Origin: Congregibacter sp. | Lineage (GTDB): Bacteria > Pseudomonadota > Gammaproteobacteria > Pseudomonadales > Halieaceae | Direction of reading: 5' to 3' | Length of the DNA stretch: 12,166 bases | NCBI GenBank assembly: GCA_013911345.1 | Contig: JACETJ010000028.1 | Location: forward strand, 1 to 12,166 | Shown: positions 1 through 7,195 of the stretch, piece after piece | Numbering within the stretch: position 1 is the first letter of the stretch | Layout of the letters: each line of letters starts with the position of its first letter | The notes under the pieces: model-generated | Database searches by the model: none | Told to the model about the DNA's origin: nothing | What the model saw: only the letters and a program-made list of their open reading frames with translations | Made by a program: the position numbers and the translations under genes

Positions 1-662
1 CCAGTGCGGCTTATCTGCACTACTGCCCCAACGAGACCATCGGTGGTCTTGAGTTTGATTTTGTCCCGCAGATTGACGCGCCGTTGGTGGCTGATATGTC
101 TTCGACCATCCTTTCACGGCCGATCGACGTTAATCAGTTTGGAGTGATTTACGCGGGCGCTCAGAAAAATATCGGGCCTGCAGGCCTCTGTCTAGTCGTG
201 GTGCATCGGGAACTTCTGGGGCGCGCCCGCGCCGAGGCCCCAGCCATGCTGAATTGGAAGACGGCCGCTGACAATGACTCCATGTACAACACACCGCCCA
301 CGTTTGCTCTTTACCTGACAGGCCTGGTATTCGAATGGCTGGAGAATCTGGGTGGGCTGGAAGAAATGGAAGTGATTAACCGTCGGAAAGCCGGCAAGCT
401 CTACCATCTCATCGATAACAGCGACTTTTATAGCAACCCGGTGGAAACTGTGAGCCGGTCGCTGATGAATGTGCCCTTTACGTTGGCCGATGACGGCCTG
501 GACCCGGTTTTTTTACAGGAAGCAGAGGCGGCGCGGCTGCTCAACTTAAAGGGTCATCGATCAGTCGGCGGGATGCGCGCGAGTCTATACAATGCGGTAG
601 AGGAAGCCTCGGTGGACGCCCTGTGTGACTTCATGCAGGATTTCGAGCAACGCCACGGGTAA
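1..662 (+). CDS. serC: Phosphoserine aminotransferase SerC, 3' part
   Basis: This is the C-terminal part of SerC, the PLP enzyme that transaminates 3-phosphohydroxypyruvate to phosphoserine (serine synthesis) and acts on the equivalent erythronate-derived substrate in pyridoxal phosphate synthesis. The reading frame is open from base 3, upstream of the first ATG at 84, so the gene begins outside the window. The visible protein starts with the SerC-typical stretch [14 protein letters not shown]. It then has the PLP-lysine region [12 protein letters not shown], with K as the expected Schiff-base residue, and the family motif [16 protein letters not shown] near the end. About 219 residues of a usual ~360 are present. 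It ends in TAA 23 bases before pheA, so the two are probably cotranscribed, as in the Pseudomonas-type supraoperon. The identification is firm from the motifs and the context. Confidence 0.97.
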   Translation, partial: SAAYLHYCPNETIGGLEFDFVPQIDAPLVADMSSTILSRPIDVNQFGVIYAGAQKNIGPAGLCLVVVHRELLGRARAEAPAMLNWKTAADNDSMYNTPPTFALYLTGLVFEWLENLGGLEEMEVINRRKAGKLYHLIDNSDFYSNPVETVSRSLMNVPFTLADDGLDPVFLQEAEAARLLNLKGHRSVGGMRASLYNAVEEASVDALCDFMQDFEQRHG

Positions 663-672
663 GGAACTCGGC

Positions 673-685
673 GAGGGGATACCCC
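673..685 (+). promoter_or_regulatory. pheA ribosome binding site inside a small GC hairpin
   Basis: A strong Shine-Dalgarno sequence GAGGGG (673-678) lies 7 bases before the pheA ATG and sets that start. Its GGGG (675-678) can pair with CCCC (682-685) across a three-base ATA loop, so the binding site may be partly hidden. The stem is only four base pairs, so a regulatory effect is speculative. Confidence 0.5.
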
Positions 686-1786
686 ATGAACCCTGATGAA
701 CAACTCAGTAAGATCCGAGAGCGTATTGACGCGATTGACAGTCAATTGCTCGAGCTGATCAGCGAACGGGCGCGATGTGCTCAGGAAGTCGCGCAGGTGA
801 AACTGAATGCGTCGCAGTCCGCTGAGGCGCCGCCAGTCTTTTACCGGCCCGAGCGTGAGGCGCAGGTGCTGCGCGCTATCCAAGAGCGCAACCCCGGGCC
901 GCTGGCGTCCGAGCATATTGCCTCCGTCTTCCGAGAGATTATGTCCAGTTGTCTGGCCCTGGAGCAGCCGCTGTCCGTGGCCTTTTTAGGACCCGAAGGG
1001 ACCTACTCTCAGGCGGCTTCGTTGAAGCATTTTGGTCAATCGGCGATACCGAGCGCGCAGGCGAGCATTCATAAAGTGTTCCGCCAGGTTGAGGAGCGAG
1101 TATGTGACTACGGGGTTGTACCCGTGGAAAATTCGACTGAGGGCATGGTGGGGCAGACACTGGATTGCTTTCTGGAGTCGCCGCTACAAATCACAGGTGA
1201 GATTGAACTACCCGTGGTGCATCATTTGCTCGCAGGCCAAGGCACCGAGCAATCCGATATTCGGGTGATCTTGGGGCACGAGCAGGCACTAGGCCAATGC
1301 AGGCAATGGCTCGACAGCCATCTGCCCGATGTCCCACGCGAAGCGGTGGCTAGTAACGGTGAGGCGGCCAGAAGGGCTGGGGTTGAGACTGGAGTGGCGG
1401 CGATCGCCGGCGAGCTAGCGATCTCTTTGCATAAGCTGGATACGCTGGCGAGCGCCATCCAGGACAGTTCCACTAACACCACACGTTTCTTGGTGTTGGG
1501 CAAGGAGACCGTGCCGCCCAGTGGTCATGACAAAACCTCATTGTTGGTCTCAGCGCGCAACCGGCCGGGGGCGCTACTCGGCCTGCTGCGTCCTTTTGAG
1601 GAAAATGGCATCAGTTTGACGCGTATTGATTCCAGACCCTCCAAGACAGAAAAATGGACCTACGTGTTCTACATCGAGTGTGAAGGCCACCTCGCTGATG
1701 ACGTCATGGGGTTGGTGATGGGACAGATAGAAGAGCACTCCATTATGCTGAAGAGGCTGGGCTCTTATCCCCGAGCGCCCATTTGA
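686..1786 (+). CDS. pheA: Bifunctional chorismate mutase / prephenate dehydratase (P-protein)
   Basis: PheA converts chorismate to prephenate and then to phenylpyruvate, the committed route to phenylalanine, in the cytoplasm. The 366-residue length is normal for a proteobacterial P-protein. Residues 1-92 are an AroQ-type chorismate mutase helix bundle (R11, R28 and K39 fall where active-site basic residues are expected). Residues about 97-275 are the prephenate dehydratase domain, with GPEGTYS (102-108), ENSTEG (148-153) and the catalytic TRF motif (266-268). Residues about 283-360 are an ACT domain with a GALL motif (295-298) and DSRP (315-318), which correspond to the phenylalanine-binding GALV and ESRP motifs, so feedback inhibition by phenylalanine is expected. 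Glu is replaced by Asp in the second motif, a conservative change. The gene overlaps tyrA by 4 bases. No room exists for a Phe-rich attenuator peptide upstream. Confidence 0.97.
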   Translation: MNPDEQLSKIRERIDAIDSQLLELISERARCAQEVAQVKLNASQSAEAPPVFYRPEREAQVLRAIQERNPGPLASEHIASVFREIMSSCLALEQPLSVAFLGPEGTYSQAASLKHFGQSAIPSAQASIHKVFRQVEERVCDYGVVPVENSTEGMVGQTLDCFLESPLQITGEIELPVVHHLLAGQGTEQSDIRVILGHEQALGQCRQWLDSHLPDVPREAVASNGEAARRAGVETGVAAIAGELAISLHKLDTLASAIQDSSTNTTRFLVLGKETVPPSGHDKTSLLVSARNRPGALLGLLRPFEENGISLTRIDSRPSKTEKWTYVFYIECEGHLADDVMGLVMGQIEEHSIMLKRLGSYPRAPI

Positions 1787-2685
1787 TCGTGGACACTGAT
1801 CACGACCCCATCGTTGCTTTTTTGGGCCTCGGATTGATTTCGGGGTCTTTGGCGGGTGCGCTTAAGCGCCGCAACTGGCGCGCCGATCTGATTGCCTGGG
1901 GACCCCGCGCCCCTTCCCTTGAGCGCGGTTTGGCTTTGGGGCTGATCGATCGTTTCAGCTTGGACCTGCCAACCATCGTCGCCGAGGCCGATGTGGTGGT
2001 CATCGGTGCGCCTCCGGAGGCTACTGCCCAGCTTTTGCCAGAGGTTTTGGATCTCGCGGCGGCTTCTGGTGATCCTGTGGTGACGGATATGGCGAGCATA
2101 AAAGGTGTCATTGTTGATGCTGCGGGCTCGGCCTATCCGCGGTTTGTCCCTGGGCACCCTATTGCAGGCAGTGAAAATAGTGGTGTCGGTGCTGCCAATC
2201 CTGAGCTGTTTGATGGGCGCGAAGTCATTCTGACGCCCTCCAGTGCGACTGACACGGCGGCACTCAAGATCGTTGAGCGGCTGTGGGTCACCGCGGGGGC
2301 GCGCATTACTCACATGTCCGTGGAAGATCACGACGCGGCGCTCGCGGCAAGTAGCCATGTACCGCACATGGTGGCCTACGCCCTGACATCAATGCTTGCC
2401 GATCATGAATTGTCCCCCATGCAGCATGGCGGTGGTGCGCTCAGAGATATGACGCGTATCGCGGCATCAGACCCGCTGATGTGGCGAGATATTGCTTTGA
2501 CCAATCGCGACGCCATTCTTACCGCAATGGACGCCATGGCACAGGAGCACGACCATTTGCGGACGTTGATTGCCGAGACTGATGGTGATGCGATAGAAAC
2601 CTTCTTTGCCCGGTGCAGGGAGGTCAGGCGCAAACACGATGACATCCTGAATCCCCTGACAAGCGAGTCGGAGCGGACGCGCTGA
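1783..2685 (+). CDS. tyrA: Prephenate (or arogenate/cyclohexadienyl) dehydrogenase
   Basis: TyrA oxidatively decarboxylates prephenate (or arogenate) toward tyrosine. The 300-residue protein has an N-terminal Rossmann fold with GLGLISG (15-21), the active-site stretch GHPIAGSENSG (124-134), SHVPH (191-195) and a C-terminal helical domain with GGALRDMTRIAASDP and WRDI, all typical of the family. The β2 end reads AWGPR with no Asp/Glu, so strict NAD+ preference is not predicted (inference). It has no fused chorismate mutase or ACT domain. The start is TTG at 1783, which overlaps the pheA stop as TTGA. GTG at 1789 is the alternative. No convincing Shine-Dalgarno precedes either, which fits translational coupling to pheA. 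The 3' end overlaps aroA by one base. Whether it prefers prephenate or arogenate cannot be read from the sequence. Confidence 0.94.
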   Translation: MIVDTDHDPIVAFLGLGLISGSLAGALKRRNWRADLIAWGPRAPSLERGLALGLIDRFSLDLPTIVAEADVVVIGAPPEATAQLLPEVLDLAAASGDPVVTDMASIKGVIVDAAGSAYPRFVPGHPIAGSENSGVGAANPELFDGREVILTPSSATDTAALKIVERLWVTAGARITHMSVEDHDAALAASSHVPHMVAYALTSMLADHELSPMQHGGGALRDMTRIAASDPLMWRDIALTNRDAILTAMDAMAQEHDHLRTLIAETDGDAIETFFARCREVRRKHDDILNPLTSESERTR

Positions 2686-3986
2686 TGCATTTTTATCTTG
2701 ATCCGGGTGGCTCGCTCACTGGCCGCATTCGCGTGCCGGGGGATAAGTCGATGTCACACCGCGCGATCATGCTGGGATCGATTGCCGAGGGTCAAACGAC
2801 TGTCAGTGGTTTTCTAGAGGGTGAGGATGCACTGGCGACGCTCTCCGCTTTTCGGGAGATGGGTGTCGACATCACGGATCCGCAATCGGGGCGCCTGACG
2901 ATTGAAGGCGTCGGTCTGCTTGGGTTAACACCGCCCGCTCGCGTTATGGACGTGGGCAACTCGGGGACTAGCATCCGCCTGATGTCCGGTCTGCTCGCCG
3001 GACAATCTTTCGACAGTATTTTGACAGGCGACCAGTCGCTATTGCGGCGGCCCATGGCCAGGGTGATTACGCCATTGTCGCAAATGGGAGCGCTCATCAG
3101 TTCACACGAGGGCTGTCCGCCACTGGAAATTCAGGGAGGCCGCGCGCTCAAGGCCATTCACTATGATCTGCCGGTTGCCAGTGCTCAGGTAAAGTCGAGT
3201 GTGCTGCTGGCGGGACTCTTTGCCGCCGGTCGCACCAGTGTCACTGAGCCGGCGCCCACCCGAGATCACACGGAGCGGATGTTAACCGGCTTCGGCTATG
3301 AGGTTGAGGTTGACGAGGACCGAATCAGCCTCGAGGGGGGTGGGTCGCTCAAGGGCACGGATATCGATATCCCCGCTGACATTTCGTCCGCAGCTTTTTT
3401 TATGGTGGGTGCTTCCATTGCGCCGGGCTCGGATCTCACTCTGGAGCACGTGGGAATAAATCCGACTCGAGACGGAGTCATTACGATTTTGCGAGCAATG
3501 GGCGCCGACATTGAGATAGTGAATGAGCGCAAGGTTGGAGGCGAGCCCGTCGCGGATCTCCGTGTTCGCTACGCACCGTTGAAAGGGATCGAGATTCCTG
3601 TCGAGGCGGTGCCGCTTGCGATTGATGAATTACCTGCTGTTTTGATCGCGGCAGCCTGCGCAGAGGGAACCACCGTGCTCCGAGGTGCTGAAGAGCTGCG
3701 TGTGAAAGAGAGCGACCGAATTGCCAGCATGGCGGAAGGGCTATCGCAATTGGGTATTGAGAACACTGTGCAACCCGATGGCATCGAGGTGGTAGGCGGA
3801 GAGATGTCTGGCGGTGTGATCACCACTCATCACGACCACCGAATTGCCATGAGTTTCGCCATGGCGGCCCTCAGAGCGTCTGATCGAATTAAAGTGACTG
3901 ACTGCGCTCACGTGGCAACATCCTTCCCGGGTTTTGCGGAGATGTCAGTGCAGACCGGATTGCGCCTGGAAGTCATTGAGGAATGA
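2685..3986 (+). CDS. aroA: 3-phosphoshikimate 1-carboxyvinyltransferase (EPSP synthase, class II-type motifs)
   Basis: AroA joins phosphoenolpyruvate to shikimate-3-phosphate to give EPSP, the sixth step of the shikimate pathway and the target of glyphosate. The 433-residue length is usual. PGDKSMSHR (18-26) and GNSGTSIR (91-98) form the PEP and shikimate-phosphate binding loops, followed by RRPMAR (121-126), SAQVK (166-170), RDHTE (193-197), NPTR (259-262) and the C-terminal LRVKESDRI and HHDHRIAMS motifs. GDKS, SAQxK, RxHxE and NxTR are the motif set used to define class II EPSP synthases. However, residue 94 is Gly, as in sensitive enzymes, where the highly tolerant CP4 enzyme has Ala, so tolerance is not assured. 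The ATG shares one base with the tyrA TGA, and the 3' end overlaps cmk by 4 bases. In Pseudomonas this domain is fused to TyrA. Confidence 0.97.
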   Translation: MHFYLDPGGSLTGRIRVPGDKSMSHRAIMLGSIAEGQTTVSGFLEGEDALATLSAFREMGVDITDPQSGRLTIEGVGLLGLTPPARVMDVGNSGTSIRLMSGLLAGQSFDSILTGDQSLLRRPMARVITPLSQMGALISSHEGCPPLEIQGGRALKAIHYDLPVASAQVKSSVLLAGLFAAGRTSVTEPAPTRDHTERMLTGFGYEVEVDEDRISLEGGGSLKGTDIDIPADISSAAFFMVGASIAPGSDLTLEHVGINPTRDGVITILRAMGADIEIVNERKVGGEPVADLRVRYAPLKGIEIPVEAVPLAIDELPAVLIAAACAEGTTVLRGAEELRVKESDRIASMAEGLSQLGIENTVQPDGIEVVGGEMSGGVITTHHDHRIAMSFAMAALRASDRIKVTDCAHVATSFPGFAEMSVQTGLRLEVIEE

Positions 3987-4711
3987 CCCATCCATCACCG
4001 GTCATTTGTGTTGACGGACCCAGCGGGGCCGGCAAGGGAACGCTCAGCCAGCACCTGGCTAGGGTATTGGGTTGGCATCTTCTCGACAGCGGCGCCTTAT
4101 ACCGTGTAGTGGGCTTTGCCTGTCGACATGACGCAGTTGCATTGGAAGACAGTGATGCGGTCTCCGATATTGCGCGCACCCTCGATGTCAGTTTTCGACC
4201 GGGCGACGCTGGCGTTTCGGTGTGGCTGGCTGGCAAGGATGTGACCTCAGGTATTCGGTCGGAGGAGGGAGGTCGGGACGCTTCTACCGTGGCAGCTTTG
4301 CCGGCTGTGCGCGCGGCACTGCTTTTGCGACAACAAGAGCTGGCCAGACCGCCAGGCCTGGTGGCTGATGGTCGCGACATGGGCACCGTTGTATTTCCAG
4401 AGGCACCCCTCAAGATATTCCTGACCGCCAGCGCCGAAGCCCGTGCTGAGCGGCGTTTCCATCAGTTGCAGGGTATGGGGGAGAGTGTTAGTCTCGCGCG
4501 CCTTCTGACTGACATACAGGAAAGAGACGCTAGGGATCAGTCCCGCACTGTGTCTCCGCTTGTGCCAGCAGAGGATGCCATCGTCATCGACAGTACTAAG
4601 CTGTCCGCTGACGAAGTCTTGCGGGCAGTCTGCGATCTGGCAGGTTCGCGCGAGTTATTAAGCGACGCATCGGAGTCACGGCTGGACCCCGCCGACGCGT
4701 CTCGACAATAA
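3983..4711 (+). CDS. cmk: Cytidylate (CMP) kinase
   Basis: Cmk phosphorylates CMP and dCMP to the diphosphates using ATP, in pyrimidine salvage and RNA turnover. The 242-residue protein begins with the P-loop GPSGAGKGT (12-20), followed by the CMP-binding region LLDSGALYR (about 34-42), DGRDMGTVVFPEA (about 128-140) and the lid-type segment ERDARDQSR. The inserted NMP-binding domain present in typical bacterial CMP kinases is visible around residues 60-100. It is about 15 residues longer than the E. coli enzyme because of a polar C-terminal tail. The ATG overlaps the aroA stop as ATGA. A GGAAG sequence at 3968-3972 may serve as ribosome binding site. The cmk-rpsA order is strongly conserved in Gammaproteobacteria. 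Confidence 0.97.
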   Translation: MTHPSPVICVDGPSGAGKGTLSQHLARVLGWHLLDSGALYRVVGFACRHDAVALEDSDAVSDIARTLDVSFRPGDAGVSVWLAGKDVTSGIRSEEGGRDASTVAALPAVRAALLLRQQELARPPGLVADGRDMGTVVFPEAPLKIFLTASAEARAERRFHQLQGMGESVSLARLLTDIQERDARDQSRTVSPLVPAEDAIVIDSTKLSADEVLRAVCDLAGSRELLSDASESRLDPADASRQ

Positions 4712-4771
4712 ACCCGGCTGGGTCTGGAAGCCGGCAGGAGTGGGCACACTCCGTAATGCAGGAACATCATC
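4712..4771 (+). promoter_or_regulatory. rpsA leader with two tandem hairpins, candidate S1 autoregulatory site
   Basis: The 60 bases between cmk and rpsA can fold into two perfect stems. The first pairs CCGGCT (4714-4719) with AGCCGG (4729-4734) and leaves a nine-base loop ending in GGA. The second pairs GGAGTG (4737-4742) with CACTCC (4747-4752) around GGCA. An AGGA ribosome binding site at 4760-4763 lies 8 bases before the ATG. No T-run follows either stem, so they do not look like a cmk terminator. In E. coli, S1 represses its own mRNA through a structured leader with GGA-containing hairpins. Assigning the same role here is an inference from position and shape. Confidence 0.5.
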
Positions 4772-6445
4772 ATGAGCGAATCCTTCGCCGAACTATTTGA
4801 AGAAAGCCTCCAAACCGTTGATATGGAACCCGGATCAATCGTCACGGGTGTCGTTATCGATATCGATAACGAGTGGGTCACTGTCCACGCCGGTTTGAAG
4901 TCAGAAGGGGTCATTCCCCTGGACCAATTTACTAACGCCAACGGTGAGTGCAGTCTCAGCGTCGGTGATGAAGTGCAGGTTGCTCTCGAAACCGTCGAAG
5001 ACGGTTTTGGAGAAACCAAGCTTTCACGGGAGAAAGCAAAGCGAGCTGAGGCGTGGAAAGGTCTCGAGGCGGCTCACTTGGCCGATGAGGTTGTCATGGG
5101 CGTGATCAATGGCAAGGTCAAGGGTGGCTTTACGGTCGACATTGAGTCCATCCGCGCCTTCTTGCCGGGATCATTGATTGACGTTCGCCCCATTCGAGAA
5201 ACGACGCATCTTGAGGGCAAGGAACTTGAATTCAAGGTCATTAAGCTCGATCAGAAGCGCAATAATGTAGTGGTGTCACGACGTGCGGTCATGGAGTCTG
5301 CCAACAGTGCTGAGCGCGAGGAGCTGCTGCAAAACTTGCAGGAAGGCCAGTCAGTGAAAGGCGTGGTCAAGAACTTGACCGACTACGGTGCGTTTGTTGA
5401 TCTCGGCGGTGTGGACGGACTGCTGCACATTACCGACATGGCTTGGAAGCGCATCAAGCACCCCAGTGAAATCGTGGAAGTCGGACAGGAAATGGATGTC
5501 AAAATCCTCAAGTTCGATCGCGAGCGCAACCGAGTTTCATTGGGTCTCAAGCAATTGGGCGAAGATCCATGGGTGCAGATTACCGGTCGGTATCCTGAAG
5601 GCAGCCGTGTTGTGGCCACGGTGACTAACCTGACTGATTACGGCTGCTTTGCCGAGATCGAAGAGGGTGTCGAGGGTCTGGTGCACGTCTCCGAAATGGA
5701 CTGGACCAACAAGAATGTTCATCCCTCCAAGATCGTTCAGCTTGGTGATGAAGTGGAAGTCATGGTGCTCGACATTGATGAAGAGCGCCGCCGCATTTCT
5801 CTGGGCATCAAGCAGTGTACGCAGAACCCCTGGGATGCATTTTCTACGGACCACGCTAAGGGCGACAAGATCTCCGGCAGCATCAAGTCCATCACCGACT
5901 TTGGCATCTTTATTGGCCTCGACGGCGATATCGACGGACTCGTTCACCTGAGTGACATCAGCTGGAACGAAACAGGTGAAGAAGCCGTTCGCAACTACAA
6001 GAAGGGTGACGAGATCGAGACGGTGATTCTGTCAATCGATCCCGAGCGTGAGCGTATTTCTTTAGGCATCAAGCAACTTGAGGAAGACGCTTTCTCACTG
6101 TATGTCAGCGACAACGACCGTGGCAGCCTGGTGACAGGCACCGTCACAGAAGTGGACGCCAAAGGAGCTGTTATCAAGCTCTCTGACGAGGTGGAGGGCT
6201 ACCTGAAGGCAGCTGATCTTAGCTTTGACCGGGTTGATGACGCGCGCGCTGTTCTGAGTGTGGGTGATTCGGTAGAGGCTAAAGTCGTTAACGTGGATCG
6301 CAAGAGCCGCGGGCTGGGGCTTTCCGTTAAAGCCAAGGACATTGACGACGAGAAAGAAGCGGTTGCCTCGCTGAAGGAGCAGGATGATGCGTCCTCTCCG
6401 GGCACGATTGGTGATCTGATCAAGGCGAAGATGGAAGATTCCTAA
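4772..6445 (+). CDS. rpsA: 30S ribosomal protein S1
   Basis: S1 binds mRNA on the small ribosomal subunit, unfolds it and helps initiation on leaders with weak Shine-Dalgarno sequences. The protein is 557 residues, the same length as E. coli S1. It shows six S1/OB-fold repeats at about 21-87, 105-171, 192-260, 277-347, 364-434 and 451-520. The first two are the divergent ribosome-binding pair. Repeats 3-5 carry the clear pattern of a (K/T)-x-(I/L)-T-D-[YF]-G core, then GLVH/GLLH[IV]S/T, then R-R-[IV]-S-L-G-[IL]-K. Repeat 6 is the weakest match. The acidic N-terminus ([13 protein letters not shown]) is typical of proteobacterial S1. The ATG is preceded by AGGA and a structured leader, and an intrinsic terminator follows 19 bases after the stop. 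Confidence 0.98.
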   Translation: MSESFAELFEESLQTVDMEPGSIVTGVVIDIDNEWVTVHAGLKSEGVIPLDQFTNANGECSLSVGDEVQVALETVEDGFGETKLSREKAKRAEAWKGLEAAHLADEVVMGVINGKVKGGFTVDIESIRAFLPGSLIDVRPIRETTHLEGKELEFKVIKLDQKRNNVVVSRRAVMESANSAEREELLQNLQEGQSVKGVVKNLTDYGAFVDLGGVDGLLHITDMAWKRIKHPSEIVEVGQEMDVKILKFDRERNRVSLGLKQLGEDPWVQITGRYPEGSRVVATVTNLTDYGCFAEIEEGVEGLVHVSEMDWTNKNVHPSKIVQLGDEVEVMVLDIDEERRRISLGIKQCTQNPWDAFSTDHAKGDKISGSIKSITDFGIFIGLDGDIDGLVHLSDISWNETGEEAVRNYKKGDEIETVILSIDPERERISLGIKQLEEDAFSLYVSDNDRGSLVTGTVTEVDAKGAVIKLSDEVEGYLKAADLSFDRVDDARAVLSVGDSVEAKVVNVDRKSRGLGLSVKAKDIDDEKEAVASLKEQDDASSPGTIGDLIKAKMEDS

Positions 6446-6464
6446 TCCACTTCGAAAGTCACGG

Positions 6465-6491
6465 GGCCGGCTTATGCCGGCCTTTTTTTTT
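6465..6491 (+). terminator. Intrinsic terminator after rpsA
   Basis: A perfect 7-bp stem GGCCGGC (6465-6471) / GCCGGCC (6476-6482) with a TTAT loop is followed at once by nine T (6483-6491). This is a textbook rho-independent terminator. It should end the serC-to-rpsA transcript and implies a separate promoter for ihfB. Confidence 0.95.
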
Positions 6492-6504
6492 CCTTCGTCG
6501 CAGG

Positions 6505-6533
6505 CTGATAGACCCGTCCATAAACCGTATTAA
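6505..6533 (+). promoter_or_regulatory. Possible sigma-70 promoter for ihfB
   Basis: A promoter is expected here because a strong terminator separates rpsA from ihfB. The best match I find is CTGATA (6505-6510), a 17-base spacer and TATTAA (6528-6533) in a locally AT-rich patch. Each box matches the consensus at four of six positions, so the match is weak and unproven. A start near 6540-6545 would leave a leader of about 55-60 bases. Confidence 0.3.
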
Positions 6534-6570
6534 AATTAACGACTTGCCAACACAGGGGGTGTCGGCCAGA

Positions 6571-6603
6571 ATGCAGTTGAGTGTGACTGGGATGAAGCGA
6601 TGA
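6571..6603 (+). CDS. Candidate 10-codon upstream reading frame ending on the ihfB start
   Basis: ATG at 6571 opens a frame encoding [10 protein letters not shown] and stops at TGA 6601-6603, which overlaps the ihfB ATG (6600-6602) as ATGA. A purine-rich AGGGGG sequence at 6554-6559 is present upstream, but its 11-base spacing is longer than ideal. An internal ATG at 6592 gives a three-codon version. ihfB itself has only a poor Shine-Dalgarno (GGGAT near 6589), so termination-reinitiation coupling would make sense. A frame this short can occur by chance, so the call is tentative. Confidence 0.25.
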   Translation: MQLSVTGMKR

Positions 6604-6896
6604 CGCGAAGCGAATTAATTGACTTGATGGCCGATGGTCAAAGCCAGTTGAGCGCCAAAGACGTCGAGTTGGCAGTGAAACTGCTTATCGATCAGATGTC
6701 CGAGACCTTGTCATCGGGAGAGCGAATCGAGATCAGAGGATTCGGCAGTTTCTCCCTCCACTATCGAGAGCCCCGAGAGGGTCGGAACCCTAGAACCGGC
6801 GACACCGTGGCGCTTCGTGGCAAGCACGTGCCCCATTTCAAGCCCGGAAAAGAATTGCGTGAACGGGTAAACCGGGCTGTTAAGTCCGGATTCTGA
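6600..6896 (+). CDS. ihfB: Integration host factor subunit beta
   Basis: IHF-beta forms a heterodimer with IhfA. It bends DNA sharply at specific sites and so assists transcription, replication and recombination. The 98-residue protein covers the whole HU/IHF fold: N-terminal helices (1-40, beginning with the family-typical [11 protein letters not shown]), the β-saddle with IRGFGSF (45-51), the DNA-intercalating arm GRNPRTG (61-67, Pro64) and the C-terminal [12 protein letters not shown]. The start at 6600 matches the conserved N-terminus. The alpha subunit differs in sequence, and the rpsA neighbourhood is the classic place for the beta subunit. lapA follows after two bases. Confidence 0.97.
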   Translation: MTRSELIDLMADGQSQLSAKDVELAVKLLIDQMSETLSSGERIEIRGFGSFSLHYREPREGRNPRTGDTVALRGKHVPHFKPGKELRERVNRAVKSGF

Positions 6897-6898
6897 CC

Positions 6899-7195
6899 GT
6901 GCGCTGGTTAAGACAGGGGCTGACGCTGTTGCTTGCGGTCGGCGCAGTGGCCGTCGGCGGGCTGTTCTCCCTGCAGAACACTTATGAAGTGCCGCTTGAT
7001 CTCATTGTTTTTCAGTTACCCGCGCAACCGGTAGCTATTTGGGTGCTCGCTGCTTTGGCGGTGGGCGTCGCCGTGGGACTTGCAGCGGGTGCACTTCTAG
7101 CGCTAAGGCGAGCGGCGACTATCCGTCGTCTGCGCAAAGAGCGCGATCGGCTAATGGCTGCGCGAGAGAAAGGCACCGAGCGTGATTCTCAATAA
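6899..7195 (+). CDS. lapA: Lipopolysaccharide assembly protein A (LapA/YciS family)
   Basis: LapA is a small inner-membrane protein that works with LapB in the regulated turnover of LpxC, so it affects the balance of lipopolysaccharide and phospholipid synthesis. The 98-residue product has two hydrophobic segments (about 7-24 and 46-69) separated by the family-typical SLQN...VPLDLIVF stretch. A basic, probably coiled-coil cytoplasmic tail (70-98, RRLRKERDRL) follows, as in DUF1049 proteins. The start is GTG at 6899, two bases after ihfB, with CCGGA a few bases upstream as a weak binding site. The end overlaps lapB by 14 bases. The lapA-lapB pair supports the call. Confidence 0.9.
   Translation: MRWLRQGLTLLLAVGAVAVGGLFSLQNTYEVPLDLIVFQLPAQPVAIWVLAALAVGVAVGLAAGALLALRRAATIRRLRKERDRLMAAREKGTERDSQ

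Noticed and set aside
1765..2367. A 200-codon open frame on the minus strand opposite tyrA
   Set aside because: It lies fully antisense to a well-supported tyrA, its product is rich in Arg and low in recognisable motifs, and this is typical of antisense frames in GC-rich genes.
4714..4734. First rpsA-leader hairpin considered as a cmk terminator
   Set aside because: No T-run follows and a second hairpin and a ribosome binding site come next, so a leader element is more likely.
4537..5019. A 160-codon minus-strand frame across the cmk-rpsA junction
   Set aside because: The Ser/Arg-rich product has no recognisable domain and overlaps two certain genes. It is best explained as a shadow frame.
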